From: Liolophura sinensis
Taxonomy: Eukaryota > Mollusca > Polyplacophora > Chitonida > Chitonidae
NCBI RefSeq assembly: GCF_032854445.1
Contig: NC_088299.1
Coordinates: 9,791,608-9,855,607, forward strand
Reading direction: 5' to 3'
Length of the DNA: 64,000 bases
The translations under genes were made by a program, and so were the position numbers. The stretch's first letter is position 1. Each line of letters begins with the position of its first letter. Below, one piece after another: positions 1-14,819 of this stretch. The notes under the pieces were generated by a model. It saw only the letters and a program-made list of their open reading frames with translations. It had not been told where the DNA came from and did not search any database.

Positions 1-545
1 TGAGGACGTGTACATGTACTCACTACTGATTCTGTAAATGTAAGGGCATGTACATGTACTCACACTGATTCTGTTAGGGTGAAGGATTCTGTAAAGGTAT
101 TAAGGGCATGTACACGTACTCACCGCTGATCCTGGTAGGGTATGAGATTCTGTTAAGGTATTAAGGGCATGTACTCACCACTGATTCTGTTAGGATAAGG
201 ATGTGTACATTTACTTTCCACTGATTCTGTAAAGGTATTAAGATCATGTGCATGTTATCACCACTGATTCTGTAAAGACAAGGACATGTTCATGTACTAA
301 CTACTGAATCTGTAAGGGTAAGGACGTGTACATGTACTCACTACTGATTCTGTTAGGATAAGGATGTGTACATGTACTCACTACTGATTCTGTAAGGGTA
401 AGGACGTGTACATGTACTCACTACTGATTCTGTAAGAGTAAGGACGTGTACATGTACTCACTACTGATTCTGGAAAAGTAAGAATGTGTACATATATTCA
501 CCATTGATTCTGTAAAAAGTATGGACATGTACACATATACTTATG
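1..545. repeat. Minisatellite, roughly 40-bp unit, 5' flank
   Basis: About a dozen degenerate copies of a unit containing GTGTACATGTACTCAC, CTGATTCTGT and AAGGGTAAGGA run from the window edge to about 545. Copies between 300 and 480 are the most regular. The array lies about 1.8 kb upstream of the first coding exon and may continue outside the window. Confidence 0.85.
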
Positions 546-2355
546 AATTGTGTTATGTTAACATGTAAAATGTTAAACAAGTAGTTTGACCCAGGCTGTT
601 GCTTTCACAAAGCATTGACAGCAGTTAGAACAGAGGAGGTGAAGCAACGTGCATACAAACAAGAGGTACAAATATGTTTTTAGCTCCTCATGCTCACTGG
701 GTGTTATATGTATCCAGTAAACTGCTGTGCATGAAATGCGACCTTCACCTTTGTTGTCACACTTCTTGGCCTGCACAGTTGCCCTTGATTCCAAGCCATG
801 TGTAGATCAGGCAGTTATCAGACTGCACAGGTATCCCTTCTTCCAGACTTACATGTAGTTACATGTACAGGAGTCTGTATAGGTAGTTTAAAATATCATT
901 GCTGAAGTACTTGTACATACAGTCTCCAGATAAGCATTTGTTTATATATATTAGATTACCACATATGTCCATGTAAGAGGCAACTGAGTAGACTTCTGTA
1001 TATCTATGCCAATACCATGTAGCTTTATCTATGTCAGATTCAATACTGAAATTGATGGAAACTAGTTAATATTAACACAGAACTTAACAGGTTGTTCCTT
1101 CCACACATTCTTATTACATGTGGGCGGAAATGTATTGTGGCTTTGATTCTATATGTATGCAAATGTCAGCTTTATTCACAAGGTAGACAGGACAACTTAT
1201 CAGGCATGATGTGCATTAATGCCATAATGGCTGTGAACTTAGACTTGCCTCAGCTTGAGCAAGGGAAATGAATAAAGAATCAGTTAGAATTTCCCGCGCT
1301 CTGTTCTCATTATACGTTTCCACTGGAGCATGGCCTGTCTGGTTAGTGGGTGATTGCTGTACAATGTGTATGTACATTTGAACAGGGTTTAAACGATAGC
1401 ACAGTTCATATTTCCTTTTGTTGGCCTCTTGGTCCTCAAAGCCCCAAATGCTGGTCCCTTATTCTGAGCCAACTGACCTGTCGTCAGTTGCACTGGTCAA
1501 CAGTCACGAACCAATAATACAGAGAATGGTTGTCTGTGGTATTGAGAGATAAGCCATTCATAGCTCAAGTTATATCCTCTTTTATGATATCTGTACATAT
1601 ATGGTGTTACATGAAGTTTGTAGGCTTTGTACACCATCAGTGTTATGTGCACGTATGACATGTATACTGTATACACGTGGGCCTTTTGGAACATGATTCG
1701 GTTAAGGAGAGTCTAGAATATCAGATGACCAAGACAAGATAAGAACTCCAGAGTGCGGGGGACTACTCTATCAAGTGCACACTAGCATAAGCCTTTTTGG
1801 CTATGGTTGAATTGCGTGTACTGTACTGGACTCTGAGCCTTCAATGATTTTTCTGGAATTCGTGCGTTTTTGCTGAAATGCTTGCAGAAGTGTGTGTCAC
1901 ATATTTGTCAAAATTCATTACCATGGTGCATTGTTACATTCTTACCTGACAGAAACTAGAGAAGGCCCATGTTTAGGTGTGGATGTTTTGCAGAAACCAA
2001 CACGTCAAGGATTTATCAAGGATTATACTGCATGTATATGTACCAGTGAAGATTTTTTCTGATCAGGTTGAACAAATTCTGTCATTATTCTGTCGTGTCT
2101 TTTTTTGAAATGAAAATCTGCAATTTTTCCTGTGTATGGTTATGATTATTGGATATTTTCCCCGGGATAATTCTACTGAGAACTGAATCTTCATGTACCT
2201 GTTCAGCTGGCGTGATTTGCCGGACAAAATGTGAATCGTGTTTATTTGATGGTGTCACATTTGACGAGGGCATAGACATGTTCACGTAATAGTTTGACTG
2301 GAATCTGTCTTCACCAAAGGACTTTGTGTTGTGCATTTTTGTGCAAATCTGCATC
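546..2355 (+). other. 5' flank, including the likely 5' UTR
   Basis: No coding exon is supported here. The sequence is AT-rich and unique-looking. The transcription start, promoter and any noncoding first exon cannot be located by eye; no convincing TATA box or CpG-rich block is visible near 2356. The bases just before the ATG belong to an open stretch without an earlier ATG. Confidence 0.5.
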
Positions 2356-2439
2356 ATGGACAGCAGCAGTAGATCCCTGACTCCTCATTATAAATGTGTC
2401 ACGTGGAAAAACCCAGTGGAACAACCAGTCTGTTACAAG
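2356..2439 (+). CDS. Exon 1: start codon and N-terminal head
   Basis: ATG with A at -3 and G at +4 (strong Kozak context) opens 28 codons, MDSSSRSLTP then VTWKNPVEQP, ending AAG|GTAGGA. It is exactly 84 nt and phase 0, so it joins exon 2 in frame. It is not heptad-like and forms a short polar head. No earlier in-frame ATG is present in the open stretch. An upstream noncoding exon remains possible. Confidence 0.72.
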
Positions 2440-5400
2440 GTAGGACACAGGAACAAATGTATACTAATACATCATGGGTGTTCTTTGACCCTGTCTTCAA
2501 ATCTGTTTTACATGTACTGTGTGAAAAATTGATCCTGCTGCAAAGGATCTACATATTGTATATGATCCAGTGCTGTACATGCGAATATACAATATGAATC
2601 GTATATGTTTACGTATCAGTCTAGCAATTGAATGTGATCATTAACTTGTTGAGTTGCATTGAATTAAAGGGAGCATTGCTTTACCTATGTAACTGTCAGC
2701 ACACGTGCAACATGCTGTATTATTTCCAGTACATGTATACATGTACATGTTCATCTATGCAATGGATCAATAGGAGAGTTTCGAGTTGGAACTCTTTTGT
2801 CTTCAAATATTTTTCCAGAGGCACAAATGACATCTCTTTCCTTTAGGAACTCCTCAAGTTCAGATTATCAATTTTCTCTGCTTAAAATAACTTCTTATCA
2901 CTTTAAGACACAAATGTAATGGTGAATGTGATCAAAAATAGTTGCCTAACACTTTTGACAGGCCACATGATACAGTTGGAGTTTTTCTACCTTCATCGAC
3001 AAAAGAGTTCAAACTCAAAACTCCCTCATTGATGTCTTTGCAAATCATACCATATGGACGCACAAGCAATATGTTGATGGAGTTGCGGTTGTGGATATTG
3101 CGTCTAGTGGAATTCTCTGTTTATGTTTGATTTCACTGCACATCTGACCATTCTCATGTAAAGGGTTTTCCTGCATGATGTACACCAACAGTTCAAAGAT
3201 ACATGATATATTCATAGAATCATAATATGTATTACATGTACATTGCATTCAGTGCCTGTGTAAGTACATGTATTTCAAAGTCTGGAAATAAACAGCACCA
3301 ATTAGTATTTTAACAGGGGCCAGCTGTTTGGTAGATGAAAAGTTTCCATACAAATAACATGGTAACTTTTTTAATAGCATGAATAGCTGGAAGATTTGCC
3401 ATTCTCTCTTGCACTAGCTTCAGAATTATTTCCAGACTTGTACCTATATGTACCTGTGGCTATATGTACATGCACGTAAGGTAGAATCAGGAAATTATAA
3501 TAGTTTTCCCAACAGCCTACAGCGTTACAGGTTTAGAGGTGAATGCCACAGTGCATACCTAACACTGGGCAAACATGTTTGAACAAAGATAATTCCATTA
3601 AAAGTCAAACTGTAAGAACCTGTCCTAAGCTGGGGGTATCAGATTACAACACAAACCACTTTTTTATTTGGCCCATACTCCAGGCAAGTTCAGACACATT
3701 TCAGGGTTTAGGGGCGAGGAAAGTACATTTTATTAATTGTGTGTCTATGCATACAGTGGTGCACTGTGAACATTCAGCTAATTCTCTTTTCATGCACCCT
3801 CCCCCCCCCCCCCCCCCCAAAAAAAAAAAACCAAAAAAAAAAAACCCCCTCAACCCTTTCATTGCATTGGGGATATCTCGACTTGCACCTCTGGAACATG
3901 TTTTTATAACCTCGGTGTTGATCTGATTAAATTTTTAAGCCAATGCCTTCATTTTCCTCATTTATACAGGATTTTATACATTTGGGTAAATTTCACTTTT
4001 ACATTATTATTAGAATTTCTCACAAACTTAACAGTGACTTTTATCACTCCATTTATCCACATTACTGTTAATTGCATATAACTACTGAGGTGCAATGACC
4101 CATGAGTGCTGTAAGTTCAAACCTAGCTCATGCTGGCTTCCTCTCCAATCGTAAGGTCTGTCAGCAATCTGCGAATGGTCATAGGTTTCCCCTGAGCTGT
4201 GCCTGTTTCATCCCACCACAATGCTGGTCTCCCTGTTATAAGTGATATATTTTTCAGTAGGGCATAAAATACCAATCAAATAAAGGAAGAGTTGATCACT
4301 GATCAATCATATGTGTATAAAAAGGATCTGTAACGTTCTTCAAACATAACTTACTTAACTTATCTAGGCTTACCATACAGATTTCACTACTGTTTCTTTA
4401 TTTATTTATTTTGAATGATGTTTTACAGCATGCTAAAAAAATTTCACTTATACGATGGCAGCCAACATTATGGTGTGAGGAAACCAGACAGAGGATTTCA
4501 TTATTGTGCATTGTACATGTAGGTGTGGATAAATTTGTCAGTTCTGTCGTAGAACTGCATTAAACTGTATATTAATTACTTTTCCTGATAAGATATATAA
4601 CAGTGAAACCTTTACTCATTACCTGTTATTTTTTGTAGGAGTACATGGCCAAGGCCCGAGATTACGAGAGGGAACTGAGAACACTGTCAATAGAGAAAGC
4701 TCGTGCAGAAGCTTTGCGAGAGGTGGGATATGCTGAACCAATGTACTTATGTCTTAGGAAACATGCAAATATGTCACCAGTTATATGCAGGTGCATATCA
4801 ATCACAATTGATCTAATGGGAAATAGATGACTAGCCATGAATCTCGCAGAAATGGATTTAGTGCCATCACATTAATGACAGAAAGTTTGTAAATGAGTTT
4901 AGTTAGTGATGATATAGTCTATGTATTTTTTTTTCTGTGAGATTGTAATACATGTGATTGCAATGTACAAGTTCAGTGTATTGTCATGTGTAAATATTGA
5001 TGGCTTGTAGGACCTTCAGACAAGGCTGTCCCGCCTGGAGGCAGACAACTCTAAACTGAGAAAGGAACAGACAAACCTGAACCATGACATTGATGCCTTG
5101 ATCAGTATCATCAGTACAGCTCGTTCTACTGGTCGCTGGCAGGTTAGTCAACATGGTGGAGAAGTTTCTAAACCATCCAACTAATGAACCGGGCCTTGGT
5201 CCAGAATCTTGTCAGAGGCTACAGAGTTTATTGTAACTACATGTGAGACTATGTTAAAAACAGTCAACGTAACTTGCGATGGTTTTGTGGAACAGAGCAA
5301 TGGTGTCAGGGTTATGCTTTGATACCAGTTTGTTCCTGATAGATATGTAAATACTTGAACATTATGCAAACGAATTTTGATATAAGGCTTAAAACCTTTT

Positions 5401-8400
5401 AGAATGCTATGAGAGCTTTAAAAAAACAGCTAGTGAAGAGTAAGACGTGACCAGTAAATTATTATCAGTAAATTATAAGTTGATGCATTAACCAAAGGAT
5501 CGCTGTGGCTGTAAGGTGTTTGGTAAATGAGGTTTCATTCCGAATAGGGATCTAAGCTACAGCTTGAAATCAGGATATTTGTTGATGGTTTATTCGTTAC
5601 TCTGCTTTCCAGAAGAATAAATATATTATTGGTGGATTTATGATGCTGTTTTATTGCTACAAAGAACATAACAAAAACAGTAACATTTTTATTTGTTTGT
5701 TTCTGTTTGTTTTAATTGGACATATTCTTTTGCATAATAACTTTCAGGTGGACAATGTCAGATTTCGAGAAATTTCGATTGAACAAGTTTTTGGGTCATT
5801 CAGTGAGAGTTGCCACCATTGTAAGTATTTTCTGTCTGATGTCATGAAGTTAATGAAGATATACTCATTAATATTATGTGTAACAGTTTTGGGGTTATGG
5901 TGTGATTTCTATGTTGTGAATGTCGGGAATGATACCAGTGCTTGACTATAGACACTGTCTCAGGCCTTCATCTGCTTGTTCTCGGCTAACAATTTTGGGC
6001 ACAGTCACAAATACAATAGTCACGTGTAGCTGTTGTAAAACATAATCTTAATTGACTAATGAAATTAATGTCTATTGGCAATAAGTTTCCATCGTTGTAG
6101 TGAAGCACTGTGATTTCCCTGCTTCAGTCTGTGGCATGAAAAAAATCTTTCCCACAGCGACTATGTTGTAGACACCATATTTCATCTTGAATTTTGTAAC
6201 AAACAGTAAGGTTATATTTTTTTGGTGGTTGATACCCTACTGCTATGTTAATGTACATGTAGCTGTGCATAATAATGAAGACTGACACTTTGACAATTGG
6301 AAATTCATACTCTTTGGCTGGATGAACCTTTAAAGGACAAAGCATCATTTGGCTAAAACATATTGCAATCGAAAACAGGATCGTCAAGCTTTTTAAAAAG
6401 TATCATACGTCATTGATTTAGTGAGATTTCCCCGAATGACATGTAGAACAATACTGCACAAATGGCTGGTGTGAATCAAGGCAGCCATCTTGAAATTTTG
6501 ATCCAATCAAACATGCTGCTATCAGGTTGCGTTGCACTGTGACGAAGTCTTAATCCATTTACTCCATGAAGTGACATATGATAATACAGGACTACTGCAA
6601 AAGACGTTCTGAAAAAGAAATGCATGGATAGGGAGAAAGGATGTCCTATTCAATATTGTTGCCAATATCTCTAAAAGATTTCTTACAGCATGTAGAAAAT
6701 GTGCAGTGCTTGTTGGCCTTGTGTATTGCAGGCAGGTTTCTGATGCATCAGGGGATGTCAGCAGGCTAAGGGACGCCCGGGATGAGTTAATGCGTAAAGA
6801 CGATATTATCAATTCCCTCAGGCAAGAGTTACGATCATCCAGAAGGGAGTCGGTAAGGCTGTTTTGGTTTTCATGACCAATTTATGACCTGATGAGCAAA
6901 ATTTGAGTTGACTTGGACATGTAATGCTGTAGAAACATGAGTATTCAGTTTTGTATAGAATATTTCAGTTCTAATTTGATGTCAGGGAAAAAAAATCAAC
7001 CACACTGTGTGAATGATGCACACATCTTATCTTGTCTGTAATGTTATACATATTGTAGCTTTAAACCAGCACAATGCCTGTTAAGCTATAAACACTTTAA
7101 AACACTTACCAGTAACATACATGCTTGTCAGGTCTTATTGTTGTTTAAAGAATGTCTTGATGACAATTGTGATGGGTAATTTCAGGGAGAGTTGCCATAT
7201 AGCTCATCTGACCCCAGCTCAGACAGAAGACATGCAGAGCTTTCAAGGTTGAAAACAGAGCTGAGGCTTTCCAAACAAAAATCAGAAGATCTGCAGGTTG
7301 AGGTAAAGTAACCTGTTTGATTTTGATAACTGTACATTTGTTCTTGTCATCATGGATAGAATTTCATCCACTGTGCCCATCTGAATTTTTCAGAATAGAT
7401 GTAATGTAGATGTTTTTTTCTCACGAACATTCCAACAAAGACTTGATGTGTTGGAGTTTATTTTACACACAGTTAATAAGGCGTGATCCAAATTGAAGCT
7501 AAATAAAGACGCTCTAGTGGTATTGCTCTTTTTGGTGGTTTTTGGCTGTTTGACATTAGACGTAACTGTTGCTCTTGGAACAAATTACACATCGCCACAG
7601 GTATAATGGGTACATCGGTCACCATTAGCTGAAGTAATATAGGCGAAACCTTCAGGCAAGTCTGAAAATAAGTGCTTGACATTTTTTAAACACCTGTTCA
7701 ATAGTATAATACTTGACCTATGTAACCCTTGTCCAATATTATATAACATGCTAAAATTCTTCAACCTTTTTAATCCCTAAGGCACTTCTTTTAGTAGAAT
7801 TCATGCTTACCATTATTGTGAAAATGACAGTAAAAATGACTTGCCTGTATCACTAAAGATGCAAGCTTGATAAAACTGCACAAATTATTTCTCTACACTC
7901 CACGACACTAATTCTCTCAGAATGATTAAAAAAATTGGTCACAACACTGGGTGAAAAGGTTGAAGAATTAGCTTAGATCATACGTGACTTGACACTTTCT
8001 CCAAAAGGGTGGTTTAAAAAATATTAAGATTCTATTTTACATTCTGTATTAAAACTGTTCTGTGTGATTTACAGTTACAGTCTAAGGACAGACGCTTTGC
8101 TGGACTGCAAACCCAGGTGTCTGAATTACGCAATGATTTGGCATTCAAAGAATCTGAGGTGAAAACTCACACACAAACTGTCAAAGTGCTACAGGAGAAA
8201 TTGAAACATTCCACAGCAGAGGTAAGCAGTTTGTCATGGTTCATAGAACGATAAGACACTTATGGAATTATCCTTGAAAGTCTTGTTTTTTTGACCGGAT
8301 ATCTCTCCACATCTGTCATGTAAAACTTTCATTAATAATTATGGATTATGGAGACTTCAATAACAGTTATATCATTGTTGTACAATGCTGTCTTTGTGTT

Positions 8401-11400
8401 AGATTTTTCTGAATGTGATCATATCAGACAATGGGAAACTCTGTAAAACTCCTTTCTGCCTGAATCAAGATGATCAAAAGATGTGAACTAATTTGTACTT
8501 TCCTCTAGTACGTCATAATTATGAATAAGTGTCTGCTCATAAAGTATATGTGAAGTAAAAGCACACTGCAATGCCACATAAGAAAGCAACACGTTCTACT
8601 ATCATTTTGACCTTCTGTGTAGATCGTCCTTGAGTGTTCCCATTGAGCAAGTTTTACCTTATCTTCACGCTTAATGAAAAGAATTCATATTGTCTTTATT
8701 CAGTTAAGTAAAACAGAAGAAAATGTACGTCAGCTGAAGCATGAGGCCTCTTCTCTACAAGATATCCATTCCCAGACCAGACTTGATGTGAGTTTTACAG
8801 CTAAAGATTTTCAGTCATCTAGAAATGAATTGGTAGCAATCAGTTCTAGTTTGTGTTGTGTTGCTATAGTAGTTTAGCAAGGAAAACTGTGTAACTTGAC
8901 AAACCTTCAGTCGTTGTAAGGTCGAGGCCTTTGTGGGCCTCCGTGATAAGCATGCTTAATGACCCAGGAGCCTCTCATCAATGCGGTCACTGTGAGTTCA
9001 AGTCCAGCTCATGCTGTACGGCTTTATGTGGGAAGATCTGTCAGCAACCAGTTACTTGCGGATGGTTCTGGGTTCTTCAGGGCCCTGCCCAGTTTCCTTC
9101 CACCATAAAGCTGGCTGCCGTCGTATTAGTGAACACAAATCAGATAAATAAATAAATAAATAAATAGTTGTTAAACCACACCATTAATATTTTTTGTTTT
9201 ATGTGGCTGAAAGAATCCTTTTTCAATGTCCGAGGATATAAAACTAAAAATACGAACTAATTTATGGAAAATCTCATTTTCTCCTGTTTTAGATGCATTT
9301 AAAAAGCAAAAAAAAAAAAAAAAAAATTAATTAGAAAGCCTTGAAAAAACAGGGAAAACCATGAATACATCAACATCAGACAAAATGAAAAACTGGATGC
9401 ACTATTGTATTTTTTCTGGTTTTTTTTTTTTTTTTTTAATTTTTAAACAATTTTTCAGCATCAGCTTGCCCAGTAAAACACAAATTCTATTACACTTCAA
9501 TTCCTTTTGTTACATACAATGCACTGGTTGGCTCTATGCCAAGTGCACATTATCTGAGTTGTTAGATACCTTCCATCACGAGACAGAAGCGTTTGACTTC
9601 TGGACGGGTCTATTGTAGTTCTGTGGGTGGATAGAGGTTGTTCTTTACATTGAAGAAAGCAGACGACAAATATAAACAAAGAAGCAAAAGGGCTATTTTT
9701 TTCTGTCGGAGCAAACGTTTATCTTAAAGAAGAAAAGTATCAGGTTACAGATAATTAAAGCCTATAGGAATGCCACACAAAAGAGATAATAATGGTTTCA
9801 CGAAAAGTTTTTTTTTTGTTTACATACAGACCTGATAATTCTTCCTCCCAGTCTTTCTTTCAGCGGCCTCTTCTAAGCGTCCCAGTTTACCACAAACCAT
9901 GGTATGGCAATCACCTAAGAAAGATCGGATCCATAATGTCTGATATTTCCCGCGATGTAAAACTTATCCACCGGTACACAAATCACTGCGTCCAGGCTAC
10001 GACAGCCACAGTTCTTGCTGATGCCGGGTTTTTTTGTGATGGCCGTTATGTCTGTGACAGGCCACCGCAATCAATCCAGTGTAGGGAGTTATGTCACCAA
10101 ACGGTCCGTTTCAAAACGCTGTGAAATCAGCATCATCCTGCATGCTTCAAGTGTGTTATCAGAAAATGCTGAGAGTGAAAATGCCGTTGAGTGAAAATAC
10201 TCCCATGTCAGTCACGCCACTCCCAGTGCAAATGCCCGACGCTGTCGACTAATAATACACGTAACAGTGGCAATACCATCCAAATGGCAAAATTCCAGTT
10301 TTCAGTCACGCCTCAAAGTTTTGGATGGCTGTTCAACAATGCAACAATAAATAACAGCAGAGCACATCAACTTCCCATCCTCTGGATAGAGGACTGGTTG
10401 CAGATTGTCCTTTTCAACTCCCAATCCTTGTTTGATGTTTATCCGAGTTAACATTTTTTTATCCACAATGTTCAGTCCGTTTACTCATGTTTTCTCTACG
10501 CAAACGCTATTGTCTGATTGCTGCCAATATATTGCCGTTGATATATTTCAAAATTTGGTACATCATGTGACCTTTATGCAGGAGTGTGATGTGTACATTT
10601 TACGTAACTGGCACGGCGCACTGGGGGAAACATGTGCATGGGGCTGGTTTAATGTACATATAACTTTGTACAGATTGTGTCATTACAAATTTAAATTGTG
10701 ATAGCCATCCATTGTATTTCACAATACAATAAACACAAATCATATTTATTTTCATGATACCTTAAACATATAAATTATAATATATTTATTTGCTTACTTA
10801 TAATAAGCATAAACACATATCTATGATTTTTTTATTGTTTTGTTATTTATCAACATATGTTGAGAAATTAATATTGAATTGAAAATGTAAAGTGAAGTGT
10901 TCCATTATTTCAACATTCGTTACCCAGTGTTTATGAATTTGATACAGAATACAAGACGACCGCAAAGCATTTACACAAGTAAACCAAATAAAATTCAGTA
11001 TCAAACTTTTGTTAACCTAATTTTATGTATTTCAGTTTTTTTTCGTACGTGATTCAAACTTTAATTACGTTTAAAACAGTTGAGCTCCTCAAAAACTTTT
11101 GATCAGCTACCTCCCCGGCTCACTGTCAGTGTGGTCGCTATTTGACACCGTGCCTGTCTCACCGAAGCCTACCCTGATAACAGGGTCTTAGCTGAAATAT
11201 GAAAACAATTCAGATTTGAAATAAACATATTCTTTTTATTATTCTATCTTAGTCGTGAAGCACGTCCGCAATATTTACCATCGCATTTTAACGCCCCCTG
11301 TAAAACACATGGTTTCACCCAGAATTAGGTCCCGCCCCTTTAGAACTTTCGGTTGGACAAAAGCAACATGTCAGGGAAAGTGAGGGCGTTTCTTGCTGTT

Positions 11401-14400
11401 AATCTATTATGATTACGAAAACATTTTGCTGCTACCAAGGTAATAGAATAGAAATAATGTTCGCGTCAGGGTAGTCTAACGGTAGTTTTACATCAAATGG
11501 ATATGGAAGAGCTTACAAATTTTAGGTCTCGGGCTTCGGCTTCGACCTAAAATATACACTCTTCCACGTCGATTTGATGTAAAACTAATGTTAGACTACA
11601 TTGACGCGAACATTATTTCTTAAATATAACTGAGTGTCACCTTAATTTGTGACAGTGAACTGTCAGGATTTTAATGTTGGAATGTGAACAGTACTTGCTG
11701 AACCTTGCTCTATGGCTGGCTTCCATGCAAAACGACTGATGATCATGCCAAGTTGCAAGTGATTTGTAAGTCCACTCTCTGTCTTACGTTATCATTCATC
11801 TACATGTCCTGTTGTATCAAGATGTTGATGAAGTTGACTTCATCATACAAAGTGTATTGTTTTTTTTCCAGGTGTCTCATTTTGAGAGAAGAATTAAGAC
11901 ACTGGAAAATGAACTGCAAGAATCAAAAGAGCAGAGAAGGAAAGCTCTGGAGGAGGTAAATACATGTATATGATATGATGTGTGGATTAAATATTAAGCA
12001 TTTGAAACTAATATAAACTAGAATATGTAGAAGACAAAAGGAATTGTGATTCTACAAACAAGAAATTCATACATGTATGCTGTAAAGCATGTTTTTTGAA
12101 GTATTCATTTCACAAAGGTAGATTTGTATTAAAATGCATTTATGAGCTTTTAGCTAAAAAACTGTGAGGGAAGACAACATTGTTGTTGCTGTTAGGATTG
12201 TGTCGTTTTTCTTGAAATGTGAACCCCACAACAATCATTTCTACATGTTTAGTATTCAGTTTTGCGAAGAAGTATGAATCATGTTTTCTCGAGGGGTTAT
12301 TCCGGAGATTTTTGGGCGAAAATCCATTTTTGTGCGTGAAATCAAACTTGTGACTTTAACCTGTACTGTTTACGATGTTAAAGTTATTCTGATGTTTGAA
12401 AAAGCCATGAAAAATGTGACCCTGCTTTATAAATTGTACAACCCTTATTAACGCCCTCTGAACGGTAAGGCATGCATAAACAAGGCTGATATTTTGTGAA
12501 AGATACATGTAATTATTTGGGCTACTCTAAAATCATAGCCAAAATCGATCAGTCAAAGTCTCTGTTGCGGTCTCTTTGAAGAAATATAATGTCACTTTGC
12601 TTCTTCGGAGAATGGAAACTTCAGGATTTTAATAAAGAATCAAGCGTTTTATGTTTACATTTTATCTTTTTTATGCAGATTGGAGCCCTCCAGAACCGTC
12701 TTCGTGACAGTCATGTCTCCACCCAGGATCACCATGATATCCTGAAGTCTGAGCTGGCGCGCAGGGACGAAACCATCCAGAAGCTACGACAGGATGTTCT
12801 CATTCTGCAGGAGAAACGAGATAATGCAGTGTCAGAAGTGAGTAGTTTGGAATTCACTGTAAGTTCTGGTATCAGGTACATTTTCCTTGTTACATATTAC
12901 TGGTGTCTGTCTTACATGTAGGTCAGCATTCTGGAAGAAACATTTACATGTATTCACACTCGGGCCATCACTCTGGTAGGGGAGAGGTCAAATTGGTATT
13001 GAAAACTGATTCAGTTGATTCACTGAAATCGGGGCCTCCGTGGCTCAGATGGTTAGCGCGCAAGCGCAGCGGAATGACCTAGAAGCTCATGCTGGCTTCT
13101 TCTCCGGCTGGAGACGTGGGAAGGTCCTCCAGCAACGTGCAGATAGTCGTGGGTTTCTCCCAGGCTGTGCCCGGTTTCCTCACGCCATAATGCTGGCTGT
13201 TATTGTATAATTGAAATATTCTTGAGTATGGCGTAAAACACCAAATAAATAAAGATTCAGTGAAATCTAGCACTTTTGGACAAATGATATTTATTTTAAA
13301 AGGTCTGTTGCCATCAGTTTTCAAAAGCGAATCAGTCATTGTAGCATTTGGGCATCTTTGGATGTAATTTTGTTTTTGGATTGGAATCGCCTTTGTTATA
13401 ATTCTGTTATAACTTTGTTATAAAGTGGGGGTAAAACCGTAACTGTTCATTGTTGATTGGATCTGAAAAAGCGTATGCTGCATGATGCATATAAATTGGG
13501 TTTGCCCGATGAATATAGGAGTTGTGAGCTTAGTAGTTCTGACTGGCCTGATTGTTACCTTTTAGTTGGATGTGGAGTCAACAACCACAAAGAAGTTACA
13601 CGATAAATTGGGTAGAAAGCAGGAAGAGGTAACTGTGTGTCGTTTGTATATACATGTATGTGTGGTGATGGTATAACGCACATTATTGTGAACTCATGTC
13701 ATAATCTGCTCTCTGATTCATATTATATTTTATCTGCTTCATGCACTTAGAATGTTTACTGTTATATATTGTTGAATATTGATTATTGATTATTGAATAT
13801 TGTTATCATGGTATGGGATAATAAACCAAATAGCTGTTGTGAGTGGTGCCTCAGAATGCATGTGGATAATGTGTCATAGATGGGACAAAAGCACACCATG
13901 TCTAAGGAACAACATTACACTCTTTGGCGACAGCCCAGAATTCAACTCTAATTCTAATTTCTTAAAATGTATTTTTCTAAATTTTTCTAAATCCAAGTTG
14001 AAACTGCCCTCGAACCAATTTGAACCGAAAGTCTTGAATGTTATTTCGTTTGAATAAATTACACAGATTTTGCTGAACTGTGTGAAACGGCCGAGGGTCA
14101 TAATGCTTTAACACGGTTACATGGATTTGTTTGTCTCGCAGTGATGAAATCTCTATCATGCACACTGGAAACAGTGTGCATCCATCTTACAACTGATTTT
14201 TGCACTATTATACTTTTCATAATAGAATATTTCATCTGCATGTGTGTATTGGCCTGCTTTAGATGTGTAAGGTTTATTTGATTGTCATCTCACCTTTAAT
14301 TAAACTTAAGGGCCATTATTTTTTCCATTCATGGACATTGACAAAGGCTGTTTATTTTTTGTATTTATTTTTTAAAAAATTTTATTTATTAATTTATATT

Positions 14401-14780
14401 TGCCTCCAAAAATTTCCATTCTGTGATGAGTGTAATCATGTTAATGAGGTTTATACAACGCAAATTTCAAACTTTCAAGTTGTTTTTGCATTAACATGCT
14501 AAACTAAAACTAACTTATTTTATTGCACTTCCATAATGTCACATTATAAGTGTTTGATGCACATGTCAGTCATTACAGAATTAATTGGATGTTTGAACAA
14601 CGGCTTGTGTATGCATTACATATTCATACAGTATTTATATGAATTTGTTTCCACTACCAAAACTTTCTGTATACATCATTATATGCATGCTTTAGTACCC
14701 TGTTCCCTAACCTTTTTGCAGAAAAAAGAAAAACTTTGACTGTGGCTTAATATGAACCTTACTAATTTGATTATGCAAAT

Positions 14781-14819
<39 letters not shown>

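Larger units (their letters stand above)
2440..4638 (+). other. Intron 1
   Basis: 2.2-kb intron. It holds a C-tract/A-tract (about 3800-3845) and two SINE-A remnants (about 4090-4286 and 4397-4497). Nothing else is recognisable. Confidence 0.6.
8788..11871 (+). other. Intron 8, rich in mobile-element debris
   Basis: 3.1-kb intron, the largest single gap between coding exons. It contains a SINE-A copy, A/T homopolymer runs (9308-9335, 9420-9437), a decayed tyrosine-recombinase fragment and a perfect-looking foldback MITE, plus AT-rich unassigned sequence from about 10700 to 11250. Confidence 0.7.

Noticed and set aside
3543-3926. 127-codon ORF with Pro and Lys runs
   Set aside because: The runs come from a poly-C/poly-A tract in intron 1; no splice sites fit.
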